Assembly (NCBI GenBank): GCA_016710765.1
Contig: JADJUJ010000017.1
Location: 81,723-145,722 of the forward strand
Length of the DNA: 64,000 nucleotides
Reading direction: 5' to 3'
DNA from: Lewinellaceae bacterium
GTDB lineage: Bacteria; Bacteroidota; Bacteroidia; Chitinophagales; Saprospiraceae
In this document: piece by piece, positions 55,847 to 63,971 of the stretch
Numbering within the stretch: position 1 is the first letter of the stretch
Layout of the letters: every line of letters begins with the position of its first letter
Position numbers and translations under genes: made by a program
The notes under the pieces: generated by a model
Database searches by the model: none
What the model was told of the DNA's origin: nothing
What the model saw: the letters and a program-made list of their open reading frames with translations, nothing else

Positions 55847-56191
55847 ATGAGTGATATCAAAAGCAAAGCACAGGGCCTTGATCCCAACATTCAACCCCGC
55901 GATGTGCTCGAACTGGTTGAAAAAACCGGTAACATTTACGAAAGCCTGGCCATTATCTCTAAACGCGCGCGCCAGATTTCGTCTGACCTTAAGTGGGAGA
56001 TTCAACGCAAACTTGAAGAATTTGCAGTGCACACCGATACCATTGAGGAGGTGCAGGAAAACAAGGAGCAAATTGAAATCTCCAAGTTTTACGAGCGTCT
56101 CCCCAATACGCCCATTATCGCTGCCCACGAGTTCCTCAACGATGAGATTCAGTGGCGTTATGCAGAGGAAAAAGACCCAAAAGAACTGTAA
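55847..56191 (+). CDS. rpoZ: RNA polymerase omega subunit
   Basis: Omega helps assemble RNA polymerase. The 114-residue protein matches the Bacteroidota form (DUF RNA_pol_Rpb6): VLELVEKTGNIYESLAIISK followed by RARQISSDLKWEIQRKL, then an acidic stretch and NTPIIAAHEFLNDEIQWRYA. It begins 37 bases after bamD and precedes coaBC, the gene order usual in this phylum. Confidence 0.93.
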   Translation: MSDIKSKAQGLDPNIQPRDVLELVEKTGNIYESLAIISKRARQISSDLKWEIQRKLEEFAVHTDTIEEVQENKEQIEISKFYERLPNTPIIAAHEFLNDEIQWRYAEEKDPKEL

Positions 56192-56197
56192 CACCGG

Positions 56198-56238
56198 ATC
56201 TGCATGGCCGCATTCCTACTTGCGGCCATGCAGATTTT
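56198..56238 (+). terminator. Hairpin between rpoZ and coaBC
   Basis: ATCTGCATGGCCGCA pairs perfectly over 15 bases with TGCGGCCATGCAGAT, followed by TTT. It lies 7 bases after the rpoZ stop and 26 bases before the coaBC start. It may terminate part of the rpoZ transcripts or act as a processing site. Confidence 0.8.
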
Positions 56239-56263
56239 CCTTGCTGTTACATTTGCCTTACTT

Positions 56264-57466
56264 ATGCCAGACTACTCCAATGTTATTCTCGGTGTAAGTG
56301 GCTCTATCGCCGCTTACAAAGCAGCCCATCTGACGAGGCTACTGGTCAAAAGCGAGGCTGCCGTTCAAGTACTGATGACGGAAGCGGCAACCGGCTTCAT
56401 TACCCCCCTTACCCTATCCACACTTTCCAAACGCCCGGTCTTTTCCAGTGTACATGCTGATGAGGCCTGGAACAATCATGTGGAACCCGGCCTTTGGGCA
56501 GATGCCTTGCTCATCGCTCCGGCAAGTGCCAACACCCTCGCCAAAATGGCAGCCGGCATTTGCGACAACATACTCACCGCGGTTTACCTCTCTGCGCGCT
56601 GCCCCGTTTTTGTAGCACCAGCCATGGATGTCGACATGTGGCACCATCCCAGTACCCGGCGAAACATCGCTACCCTCGAATCGTATGGCGTTCACATCAT
56701 CCCTGTAGGGCACGGTGAACTGGCCAGTGGATTGGTTGGAGACGGGCGGATGGCGGAACCAGAAACAATTGTTGCTTTTCTGGACAACTTTTTCCAAAAA
56801 AACCTGCCCTTACAAGGCAAAAAAGCCCTGGTTACTGCAGGACCAACCCACGAACCGCTGGACCCCGTCCGCTTTATTGGCAACCATTCCAGCGGAAAGA
56901 TGGGGATTGCCGTGGCGGAGGAATTGGCCAGACAGGGCGCTACAGTGGATTTGGTTTTAGGACCTACGCATTTGCGCCCAACAGATCCCCGCGTAAAGGT
57001 GCACAACGTGGGCTCAGCCCAGGAAATGTTCGCGGTATGTGAAGGGCTGTTTGCAGGAATGGATATTGCGGTGCTCGCTGCGGCGGTGGCCGATTACCGG
57101 CCGGCGCAGTATTCTGATACAAAAATTAAGAAAAGAACCGACGAGATGCAGATCGCGCTGGCCAAAACCGTGGATATTGCTGCCACGTTGGGTAAGATCA
57201 AAAAATCGCATCAGATTTTTGTGGGATTTGCCCTCGAAACCGATCGGGAAAAGGAGCATGCGCAGGAAAAACTGGAGCGCAAAAATTTTGATTTCATTGT
57301 TTTGAACTCCCTGCGTGATGCCGGCGCCGGATTTGGTCACGACACCAACAAAATCAGTATCTACCGTCGCGACGGAAGCGGCACGACCTTTGATCTTAAA
57401 AGTAAAAAAGCCGCTGCACAGGATATTGTCACAGAAATCATCCGGGCAGCCAACCATGAGGCCTAA
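56264..57466 (+). CDS. coaBC: Bifunctional phosphopantothenoylcysteine decarboxylase/phosphopantothenate-cysteine ligase
   Basis: CoaBC performs two steps of coenzyme A synthesis. The start MPDYSNVILGVSGSIAAYKA at 56264 is conserved; the upstream in-frame codons belong to the hairpin. The CoaC (flavoprotein) part includes GVSGSIAAYKAAHL, PASANTLAKMAAGICDN and APAMDVDMW with the active-site residues. The CoaB part starts near residue 185 with LVTAGPTHEPLDPVRFIGNH, SSGKMGIAVAEELA and later AAVADYRP and KIKKRTDEMQ. The length (400 aa) is normal. It is followed by porD. Confidence 0.95.
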   Translation: MPDYSNVILGVSGSIAAYKAAHLTRLLVKSEAAVQVLMTEAATGFITPLTLSTLSKRPVFSSVHADEAWNNHVEPGLWADALLIAPASANTLAKMAAGICDNILTAVYLSARCPVFVAPAMDVDMWHHPSTRRNIATLESYGVHIIPVGHGELASGLVGDGRMAEPETIVAFLDNFFQKNLPLQGKKALVTAGPTHEPLDPVRFIGNHSSGKMGIAVAEELARQGATVDLVLGPTHLRPTDPRVKVHNVGSAQEMFAVCEGLFAGMDIAVLAAAVADYRPAQYSDTKIKKRTDEMQIALAKTVDIAATLGKIKKSHQIFVGFALETDREKEHAQEKLERKNFDFIVLNSLRDAGAGFGHDTNKISIYRRDGSGTTFDLKSKKAAAQDIVTEIIRAANHEA

Positions 57467-57518
57467 TAATGCGTCATAACTGGCATACTATTTTCCCACA
57501 GCACAGCGTTTCCCGTTT

Positions 57519-58443
57519 ATGAAATTTATACCACGTTTTTTTCCACTTTTTTCCCTTTTGCTCAGCGCCTGGTCCCTTTCAGCACAGGGTGAATTGAATT
57601 GTACGGTCCGTATTTCCACCCCACAACTCCAAAACACCGACCGAAAAGTATTTGACAAGTTGGAGGTAGCGCTTCGCGACTTTCTCAATACGAACAAATG
57701 GACCAACGACCAGTTTGAGCCGGACGAGCGCATAAAATGCAATTTCATCCTGACCATTTCTACGGAAATGGACAACAATACCTTTAATGGAGAACTTGCC
57801 GTACAGGCGGTACGTCCTGTTTTCGGCAGCGGATACGAAACACCACTGCTCTCCCACCTTGATAAAGATGTAACCTTCAGTTATGAGCAGAACCAACCGA
57901 TTGAATTTCTGCGCGACGCTGCCGACAACCAGAACCTGGCTGCCGTTTTGTTTTTATGCCAACCTGATACTGGGAATGGATTACGATTCCTATTCCCTCT
58001 ACGGCGGCGACCCCTACTTCCTGACGGCTCAAACCCTCGTCACCAATATTCAAAACTCGAGCACCAACAAAAGTAGCGGCTGGCGCCCCAGTGATGGCGG
58101 CAAAAACCGAAACCGGTATTGGATCATGGAAAACCTGCTCAATCCACGCATCAAGTCATATCGCGCAGCCATGTATACCTACCACAGAAAAGGGCTGGAC
58201 ATGATGTCGACCAATACTGATGCCGGAAAAACGGCTATCCTGCAGTCGCTGGAAGAAATTGACAAGGTCAGCACCGCCTACATCAACTCTATGATTGTCC
58301 AGATGTTCGCCAATGCCAAAAAGGACGAATTGGTGGAAATGTGGAAAACAGGCACCAAAACGCAAAAAGATCGGGTCTTTCAGATTATGACCAAAATTGA
58401 CCCCGTAAATACCCAGCGTTACAAGGATATGGGGGTTTTTTAA
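57519..58443 (+). CDS. PorD-like DUF4835 protein of the type IX secretion system (frameshifted)
   Basis: In Bacteroidota the DUF4835 protein PorD is needed for type IX secretion and gliding. The joined protein is about 305 residues. It has a signal peptide (FFPLFSLLLSAWSLSAQ), then ELNCTVRISTPQLQNTDRKV with FDKLEVALRDFLNTNKW. The second frame gives YDSYSLYGGDPYFLTAQTLV, SSGWRPSDGGKNRNRYWIME and YRAAMYTYHRKGLDMMS. The frames meet at 57950-57954, where a run of five T should be four (LFYANLILGMDYDSY). The gene order coaBC-DUF4835 is the standard one. The protein supports the T9SS sorting domains found in four genes of this window. Confidence 0.85.
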
Positions 58444-58496
58444 GCCCTGAACTTCAATCCCTGAACGAATACCTACGCTATTTCATCGAATACCCC

Positions 58497-58541
58497 GGGG
58501 ACTTCCGTAGTTTTGCCAGAACTTCGGAAGTCCCCGTTTGT
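58497..58541 (+). terminator. Terminator after the porD-like gene
   Basis: GGGGACTTCCG pairs with CGGAAGTCCCC over 11 bases around a 17-base loop, followed by GTTTGTT. It lies 53 bases after the stop and before rseP. Confidence 0.75.
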
Positions 58542-58588
58542 TATACACCTTTTTACCTCAACCATAAGATTGCGCATTAACTCTGTAG

Positions 58589-59928
58589 ATGGATACGATA
58601 GTAAATATTTCTCAATTCCTGCTCAGCCTCTCGCTGCTGATTATCCTCCACGAAATGGGTCACTTTTTGCCCGCCAAATGGTTCAAGACCCGCGTCGAAA
58701 AATTCTTTCTGTTTTTTGATTTCGCCCCTTTTAATGCCTTGTTTTCCTTTAAGCGCGGTGAAACAGAATACGGCATCGGCTGGCTCCCACTTGGAGGTTA
58801 CGTGAAAATTTCGGGAATGGTTGACGAGAGCATGGATACCGAATCGCTCAACGCTCCACCCCAGCCATGGGAATTTCGCTCCAAGCCCGCCTGGCAACGC
58901 CTTATTATTATGCTGGGTGGCGTTACCGTCAATTTCCTCCTTGGCTTTTTCCTTTTTGCCATGATCCTTTGGAACTGGGGAAAGGCCTATTACCCCAATG
59001 ACGGTTTGCAATACGGAATCGCTTACGACTCACTGATGATTAAGCAGGGCTTCCAGCAAGGCGATATCATTATGCAAATAGGTGATGAGCCCGTGGATCG
59101 CATCAATGAAGGCGCTTTTCGGGAAGCCGTTGTGCTGCACGACGTTCGGACAATTACGGTAAAGCGGAACGGACAAAACCAGCAAATCTCCATCCCTGAA
59201 CAAAGCGTGCAAGATTTCGCCAAGCACCGGACTTCGCTGATGCAACCACGCCTGCCGTTTGTGGTGGAAGAGGTTGCCAGTGGTAAACCCGCCGACCTGG
59301 CTGGCCTGCAAAAAGGTGACAGGGTAGTTGCCATCAACGGCAACACCGTAGAATATTACGACCAGTTCACTCCAATTGCACAGCAGAACAAAAGCAAGGA
59401 AGTCAATATGACGCTCCTGCGTGGCGCCGATACCATCAATACCAAAATCACACTGAGCAGTGCCGGCTTGATTGGCGTTCAGATGAAAACAGAAGGATTT
59501 TATGCCATTGGCCATCAAAGTACAGCCTGGCAGAGGCATTCCCGGGTGGCGTACACGAGGGCATGGGCTTTTTGAATACCCAACTGAGTGCTTTTGGCAA
59601 AATGATCAGTGGCCAACTCAATGTGAATGAAAACCTCGGCAGCCTCATCAGCATCGGCAAGATGTATGGCACTACCTGGAACTGGGAGCGGTTCTGGACC
59701 CTAACGGCTTCCTTGAGCATCCTGCTGGCCTTTATGAACCTCCTGCCCATCCCGGCACTGGATGGCGGCTATGTGCTGTTTCTGCTCTGGGAAGTCGTTA
59801 CAGGCCGCAAAGTAAGCGACAAGTTCATGGAAAAGGCCGTCACCTTTGGCTTCTTCCTGCTGATCGGTCTGATGATTTATGCCTTCGGACTCGATATTTG
59901 GCGGCATTTTATTCAAAAATTGTTTTAA
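58589..59928 (+). CDS. rseP: RseP-type site-2 protease (M50), frameshifted
   Basis: RseP cleaves membrane-spanning proteins inside the membrane and releases signals such as anti-sigma factors. The joined protein is about 446 residues. The N-terminal helix with the zinc motif LLIILHEMGHFLPAKWF comes first. A PDZ region (FVVEEVASGKPADLAGLQKG, DRVVAINGNTVEYYD) follows. The second frame continues GMGFLNTQLSAFGKMISGQL and NLLPIPALDGGYVLFLLWEV with the conserved DG metal ligand. The frames meet at about 59517-59519, where AAAA is expected but AAA is read (HQKYSLAEAFPGG). This is an essential or near-essential gene, so an error is likely. Confidence 0.92.
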
Positions 59929-59935
59929 AAAGCGC

Positions 59936-59980
59936 GGAATACAGGATGCTGTCACCACCCAGTACGGCATCCTGTATTCC
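59936..59980. terminator. Perfect hairpin after rseP
   Basis: GGAATACAGGATGC pairs with GCATCCTGTATTCC over 14 bases. There is no run of T after it, so it may be a processing hairpin as much as a terminator. It separates rseP from hscB. Confidence 0.55.
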
Positions 59981-59999
59981 ATAACTTTGATCCTGAATC

Positions 60000-60533
60000 T
60001 TGAATTACTTCGAATTTTATCAACTTCCCATTGCCTTCCGCGTAGATGAAGTGGAACTTAAACGCTTGTTCTACGCCAAGAGCAAGCAGTTTCATCCCGA
60101 TTTCCATACGCTTTCAGATGAAACAGAGCAGGAAAAAATGCTCGAAATGGCTACGCTCAACAATGAGGCCTATAAAACCCTCTCAGACCTCGATGCCCGA
60201 ATCCGGTATGTACTGCAGCTAAAAGGCCTGTTGGGCGAAGAAGAGCAAGCAGCCAAACTCCCGCAGGACTTTTTGATGGACATGATGGACATCAACGAGC
60301 AACTCATGGAACTGGAATTCGACTTTGACGCCGATCGCTATCAGGACACGCTGAAGAGCCTGGAGGCGCTTGAAAATGGGCTCGAAGCAAACGTAAAGCC
60401 CATTTTGGATCAGTATTCCGACCCGGGTAACTCGGCTGATCTGGAAATAGTAAAAGAATATTTTCTAAAAAAGCGTTACTTGTTGCGCATTCGAGAAAAC
60501 CTCTCTAAATTTGCGCTCCCAAATCAACCATGA
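60000..60533 (+). CDS. hscB: Co-chaperone HscB (J-domain protein for Fe-S assembly)
   Basis: HscB stimulates the HscA chaperone that transfers Fe-S clusters from IscU. The 177-residue protein starts with TTG (NYFEFYQLP), since no ATG is available nearby. The J domain is clear: FEFYQLPIAFRVDEVELKRL, HPDFHTLSD with the HPD motif, MATLNNEAYKTLSDLDARI. The C-terminal part LPQDFLMDMMDINEQLMELE forms the IscU-binding three-helix region. The gene is separated from rseP by a hairpin and is followed at once by tRNA-Leu. Confidence 0.92.
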   Translation: MNYFEFYQLPIAFRVDEVELKRLFYAKSKQFHPDFHTLSDETEQEKMLEMATLNNEAYKTLSDLDARIRYVLQLKGLLGEEEQAAKLPQDFLMDMMDINEQLMELEFDFDADRYQDTLKSLEALENGLEANVKPILDQYSDPGNSADLEIVKEYFLKKRYLLRIRENLSKFALPNQP

Positions 60534-60549
60534 ACAACAAAATATGTGC

Positions 60550-60635
60550 GCGGGAATGGCGGAATGGTAGACGCGCTGGTCTCAAACACCTGTGACTTCA
60601 CGGTCGTGCGAGTTCGAGTCTCGCTTCCCGCACCA
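60550..60635 (+). tRNA. tRNA-Leu (anticodon CAA)
   Basis: An 86-base class II tRNA with acceptor GCGGGAA/TTCCCGC, the D-arm GGCGGAATGGTAGACGC, anticodon loop CTCAAAC with CAA, a long variable arm, T-arm AGTTCGAGTCT and an encoded CCA end (ACCA). One oddity is in the anticodon stem: CTGGT faces ACCTG, so one pair (T opposite T) is mismatched where ACCAG would be perfect. The D loop also appears one base shorter than usual. Both may be sequencing errors. Confidence 0.95.
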
Positions 60636-60637
60636 AA

Positions 60638-60667
60638 GTCGCTCCGGAAATCCGGAGCGGCTTTTTT
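60638..60667 (+). terminator. Terminator after tRNA-Leu
   Basis: GTCGCTCCGG and CCGGAGCGGC pair around AAAT, followed by six T. It lies 2 bases after the tRNA. Confidence 0.9.
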
Positions 60668-60696
60668 GCCTTGCTTTTTTCATTGTTACCTTGTAT

Positions 60697-60736
60697 CATT
60701 GTTGCATTGTTGCATTGTTGCATTGTTGCATTGTTT
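60697..60736. repeat. 8-bp tandem repeat upstream of mnmD
   Basis: CATTGTTG is repeated four times perfectly and a fifth time with one change (CATTGTTT). It lies 28 bases before the mnmD ATG. Because 8 is not a multiple of 3, changes in copy number would move any frame that runs through it. Confidence 0.8.
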
Positions 60737-60763
60737 TTATTAGCACATTGGCCTCATTATAAA

Positions 60764-61423
60764 ATGCCGCTCCTTACCACCAGCGATGGTTCCACGACCA
60801 TTTACTCCGACCAATATGGTGTGACCTACCACTCCATACACGGAGCGGTAACAGAATCGGCGCATGTATTCATCAATGCGGGCCTGCGGTACAAGGCAGT
60901 AGTGCAGCAAGATATTGCCATCCTGGAAACGGGATTCGGGACTGGACTGAATGCTTTTTTGACCAAGATAGAGGCCGAGCGCCGCAACCTTAATGTCCGT
61001 TATACCGGATTGGAAATTCAACCGATCCAAACCTGGGAAGCTGCGGAACTCGACTATGCAGAAGCCCTGCTGGTGCCTGAGCAGAAGGGCCTGTTTCTGA
61101 GTTTGCACCAGTGTGCCTGGGAAGCGGTGCACGAACTCTCCGATAATTTCACTTTTCAAAAATGCCAAACGCCCATACAGGAGTTTTTGGCGGAAGAAAA
61201 GTTCGACATTATTTATTTTGATGCCTTTGCCCCACAGGCCCAGCCAGAATTGTGGACGGAAGCGGTATTTGCCCACATGTACGCCTCCCTAAAGCCAGAC
61301 GGAGTGCTGGTGACTTATTGTGCCCAGGGGGCCTTTAAACGCACGCTAAAAAAAGTGGGCTTTACGGTAGAGCGCCTGGAGGGGCCTCCTGGGAAGCGGG
61401 AAATGACACGAGCGACGAAGTAG
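60764..61423 (+). CDS. mnmD: tRNA mnm5s2U34 methyltransferase (MnmD / MnmC1-type)
   Basis: The enzyme adds the last methyl group in mnm5s2U at the wobble position of certain tRNAs. I place the start at the ATG at 60764 (MPLLTTSDGSTTIYSD), which opens the conserved part; the longer frame upstream translates the 8-bp repeat. The 219 residues include ILETGFGTGLNAFLTKIEAE (SAM loop), RYTGLEIQPIQTWEA, FDIIYFDAFAPQAQPELW with the catalytic acid, and GVLVTYCAQGAFKR with the final GPPGKREM. It lacks the oxidase domain of E. coli MnmC, so it is the stand-alone MnmD form. Confidence 0.9.
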   Translation: MPLLTTSDGSTTIYSDQYGVTYHSIHGAVTESAHVFINAGLRYKAVVQQDIAILETGFGTGLNAFLTKIEAERRNLNVRYTGLEIQPIQTWEAAELDYAEALLVPEQKGLFLSLHQCAWEAVHELSDNFTFQKCQTPIQEFLAEEKFDIIYFDAFAPQAQPELWTEAVFAHMYASLKPDGVLVTYCAQGAFKRTLKKVGFTVERLEGPPGKREMTRATK

Positions 61424-61535
61424 CACTCAAACGCCTGCGTCCGCCGCGGCGGATAGGAGCCCGAAAGCCCTCATTCGAAATCGATGCTTACCCAACAAAA
61501 AAGGCCCCATCCTTCCGAATGAGACCTTCCTTTTG

Positions 61536-61567
61536 TGGCGGAGACAGGACTTGAACCTGCGTCCGCC
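61536..61567 (-). other. Representative tRNA-like minihelix of the array (17 copies)
   Basis: On the minus strand: GGCGGA, C, then T-stem GCAGG, loop TTCAAGT, CCTGT, C, and TCCGCC with a final A. The outer 6 pairs, a C-C mismatch, and five inner pairs (one G-U) close the loop. The loop obeys the TTCRANY rule of tRNA T loops; one copy (near 62985) reads TTCAATT, which also fits. CCA is not encoded (the next bases are CAA). The tRNA identity cannot be assigned because the 5' half is missing. Confidence 0.7.
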
Positions 61568-61940
61568 GCGGCGGATAGGAGCCCGAAAGCCCTCATTCGA
61601 AATCGATGCTTACCCAACAAAAAGGCCCCATCCTTCGAATGAGACCTTCCTTTTGTGGCGGAGACAGGACTTGAACCTGCGTCCGCCGCGGCGGATAGGA
61701 GCCAAGCCCTCATTCGAAATCGATGCTTGCCCAACTAAAAAGGCCCCATCCTTCCGAATGAGACCTTCCTTTTGTGGCGGAGACAGGACTTGAACCTGCG
61801 TCCGCCGCGGCGGATAGGAGCCCTCTTTCGAAATCGAGGCTTGCCCAACTAAAAAGGCCCCATCCTTTCGAATGAGACCTTCCTTTTGTGGCGGAGACAG
61901 GACTTGAACCTGCGTCCGCCGCGGCGGATAGGAGCCATTG

Positions 61941-62204
61941 CTAAATATCTGCTAGCCACCTTGGCAACATTGCTTTTAACCATTCTCTACCAACCCCGCT
62001 CTTTAGGTATTTTTCCCGTTGCATAGCTTCTGATTTTGTTTCATATTCTTCAGTATGCACAAGCACCCATGGACGATATTTAATTGTCCACCCCTTATTG
62101 CCTAATTCATTGTGCGATTTCAGACGCTCTTCAAGGTTAGCGGTAAAACCAACATATGACTTCGAGTAAGTCTTTGAAAACAATATGTAGACAGTATAAT
62201 TCAT
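61941..62204 (-). CDS. Small GIY-YIG nuclease (array copy 1)
   Basis: This 87-residue protein consists of one GIY-YIG domain. YTVYILFSKTYSKSYVGFT holds the YVYI-type and YVG-type motifs, followed by LEERLKSHNELGNKGWTIKY and the helix EAMQREKYLKSG with the conserved Glu region. GIY-YIG enzymes cut DNA, for example homing endonucleases and UvrC. The stop codon lies 12 bases before a palindrome, and the start lies next to a terminator part of another unit. The gene replaces the spacer of a unit. Cleavage and spread of the array by this enzyme is an inference. Confidence 0.88.
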   Translation of the reverse strand: MNYTVYILFSKTYSKSYVGFTANLEERLKSHNELGNKGWTIKYRPWVLVHTEEYETKSEAMQREKYLKSGVGREWLKAMLPRWLADI

Positions 62205-62662
62205 CCCAACAAAACAGGCCCCATCCTTTCGAATGAGACCTTCCTTTTGTGGCGGAGACAGGACTTGAACCTGCGTCCGCCGCGGCGGAGCCCGAAAGCC
62301 CTCATTCGAAATCGAGGCTTACCCAACTAAAAAGGCCCCATCCTTTCGAATGAGACCTTCCTTTTGTGGCGGAGACAGGACTTGAACCTGCGTCCGCCGC
62401 GGCGGATAGGAGCCCGAAAGCCCTCATTCGAAATCGAGGCTTACCCAACTAAAAAGGCCCCATCCTTTCGAATGAGACCTTCCTTTTGTGGCGGAGACAG
62501 GACTTGAACCTGCGTCCGCCGCGGCGGATACGAGCCCGAAAGCCCTCATTCGAAATCGAGGCTTACCCAACTAAAAAGGCCCCATCCTTTCGAATGAGAC
62601 CTTCCTTTTGTGGCGGAGACAGGACTTGAACCTGCGTCCGCCACGGCGGATAGGAGCCATTG

Positions 62663-62926
62663 CTAAATATCTGCTAGCCACCTTGTCAAAATTGCTTTTA
62701 ACCACTCTCTACCAACCCCGCTCTTTAGGTATTTTTCCCGTTGCATAGCGCCTGATTTTGTTTCATATTCTTCAGTATGCACAAGTACCCATGGACGATA
62801 TTTAATTGTCCACCCCTTATTGCCTAATTCATTGTGCGATTTCAGACGCTTTTCAAGGTTAGCGGTAAAAACAACATATGACTTTGAGTAAGTCTTTGAA
62901 TACAATATGTAGACAGTATAATTCAT
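62663..62926 (-). CDS. Small GIY-YIG nuclease (array copy 2, altered motif)
   Basis: This gene is a near copy of the one at 61941, with six amino-acid differences in 87 (F9Y, G19V, E26K, E59G, M79I, P81T). The change G19V turns the YVGFT motif into YVVFT. Gly at this place is normally invariant in GIY-YIG enzymes, so this copy may be weak or inactive. Its position relative to the repeats is the same as for copy 1. Confidence 0.85.
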   Translation of the reverse strand: MNYTVYILYSKTYSKSYVVFTANLEKRLKSHNELGNKGWTIKYRPWVLVHTEEYETKSGAMQREKYLKSGVGREWLKAILTRWLADI

Positions 62927-63971
62927 CCTAACAAAAAAGGCCTCATCCTTCCGAATGAGACCTTCCTTTTGTGGCGGAGACAGGAATTGAACCTGCGTCC
63001 GCCGCGGCGGATAGGAGCCCGAAAGACCTCATTCGAAATCGATGCTTATTCAACTAAAAAGGCCCCATCCTTCCGAATGAGACCTTCCTTTGTGGCGGAG
63101 ACAGGACTTGAACCTGCGTCCGCCGCGGCGGGATAGAGCCGAAAGCCCTCATTCGAAATCGATGCTTGCCCAACTAAAAAAGGCCTCATCCTTCCGAATG
63201 AGACCTTCCTTTTGTGGCGGAGACAGGACTTGAACCTGCGTCCGCCGCGGCGGATAAGAGCCCTCATTCGAAATCGAGGCTTACCCCAAAAAGGCCCCAT
63301 CCTTCCGAATGAGACCTTCCTTTTGTGGCGGAGACAGGACTTGAACCTGCGTCCGCCGCGGCGGATAGGAGCCCTCATGCGAAAACGAGGCTTACTCAAC
63401 TAAAAAGGCCCCATCCTTCCGAATGAGACCTTCCTTTTGTGGCGGAGACAGGACTTGAACATGCGTCCGCCGCGGCGGATAGGAGCCCTCATTCGAAATC
63501 GAGGCTTACTCAACTAAAAAGGCCCCATCCTTTCGAATGAGACCTTCTTTTTGTGGCGGAGACAGGACTTGAACCTGCGTCCGCCGCGGCGGATAGGAGC
63601 CCGAAAGACCTCATTCGAAATCGATGCTTATTCAACTAAAAAGGCCCCATCCTTCCGAATGAGACCTTCCTTTTGTGGCGGAGACAGGACTTGAACCTGC
63701 GTCCGCCGCGGCGGATAGGAGCCCGAAAGCCCTCATTCGAAATCGATGCTTGCCCAACTAAAAAGGCCTCATCCTTCCGAATGAGACCTTCCTTTTGTGG
63801 CGGAGACAGGACTTGAACCTGCGTCCGCCGCGGCGGATAGGAGCCCGAAAGCCCTCATTCGAAATCGATGCTTGCCCAACTAAAAAGGCCTCATCCTTCC
63901 GAATGAGACCTTCCTTTTGTGGCGGAGACAGGACTTGAACCTGCGTCCGCCGCGGCGGATAGGAGCCATTG

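Larger units (their letters stand above)
61440..63965 (-). repeat. Array of tRNA-3'-end/terminator repeats with GIY-YIG genes
   Basis: At least 18 units repeat head to tail with a period of about 114-122 bases (361 where a GIY-YIG gene is present). Palindrome start positions are 61440, 61562, 61682, 61801, 61915, 62276, 62393, 62515, 62637, 62998, 63119, 63241, 63352, 63466, 63580, 63702, 63824 and 63946. In the minus-strand sense each unit has the palindrome TCCGCCGCGGCGGA. Then comes a tRNA-like 3' part: T arm GCAGG-TTCAAGT-CCTGT and acceptor strand CTCCGCC plus A. A 12-bp terminator-like hairpin with a GGAA or GAAA loop and a T run follows, then a spacer. The palindrome half GGCGGA can pair with TCCGCC of the acceptor strand. 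Seventeen tRNA parts are present; the 5' tRNA half is absent in all. Confidence 0.85.

Noticed and set aside
61471..63403. Open frames on both strands of the array, with WRRQDLNLRPPRR-type sequences
   Set aside because: These are translations of tRNA T-arm and palindrome repeats. The motif is a known type of spurious protein produced by reading tRNA genes antisense. I do not list them as genes.
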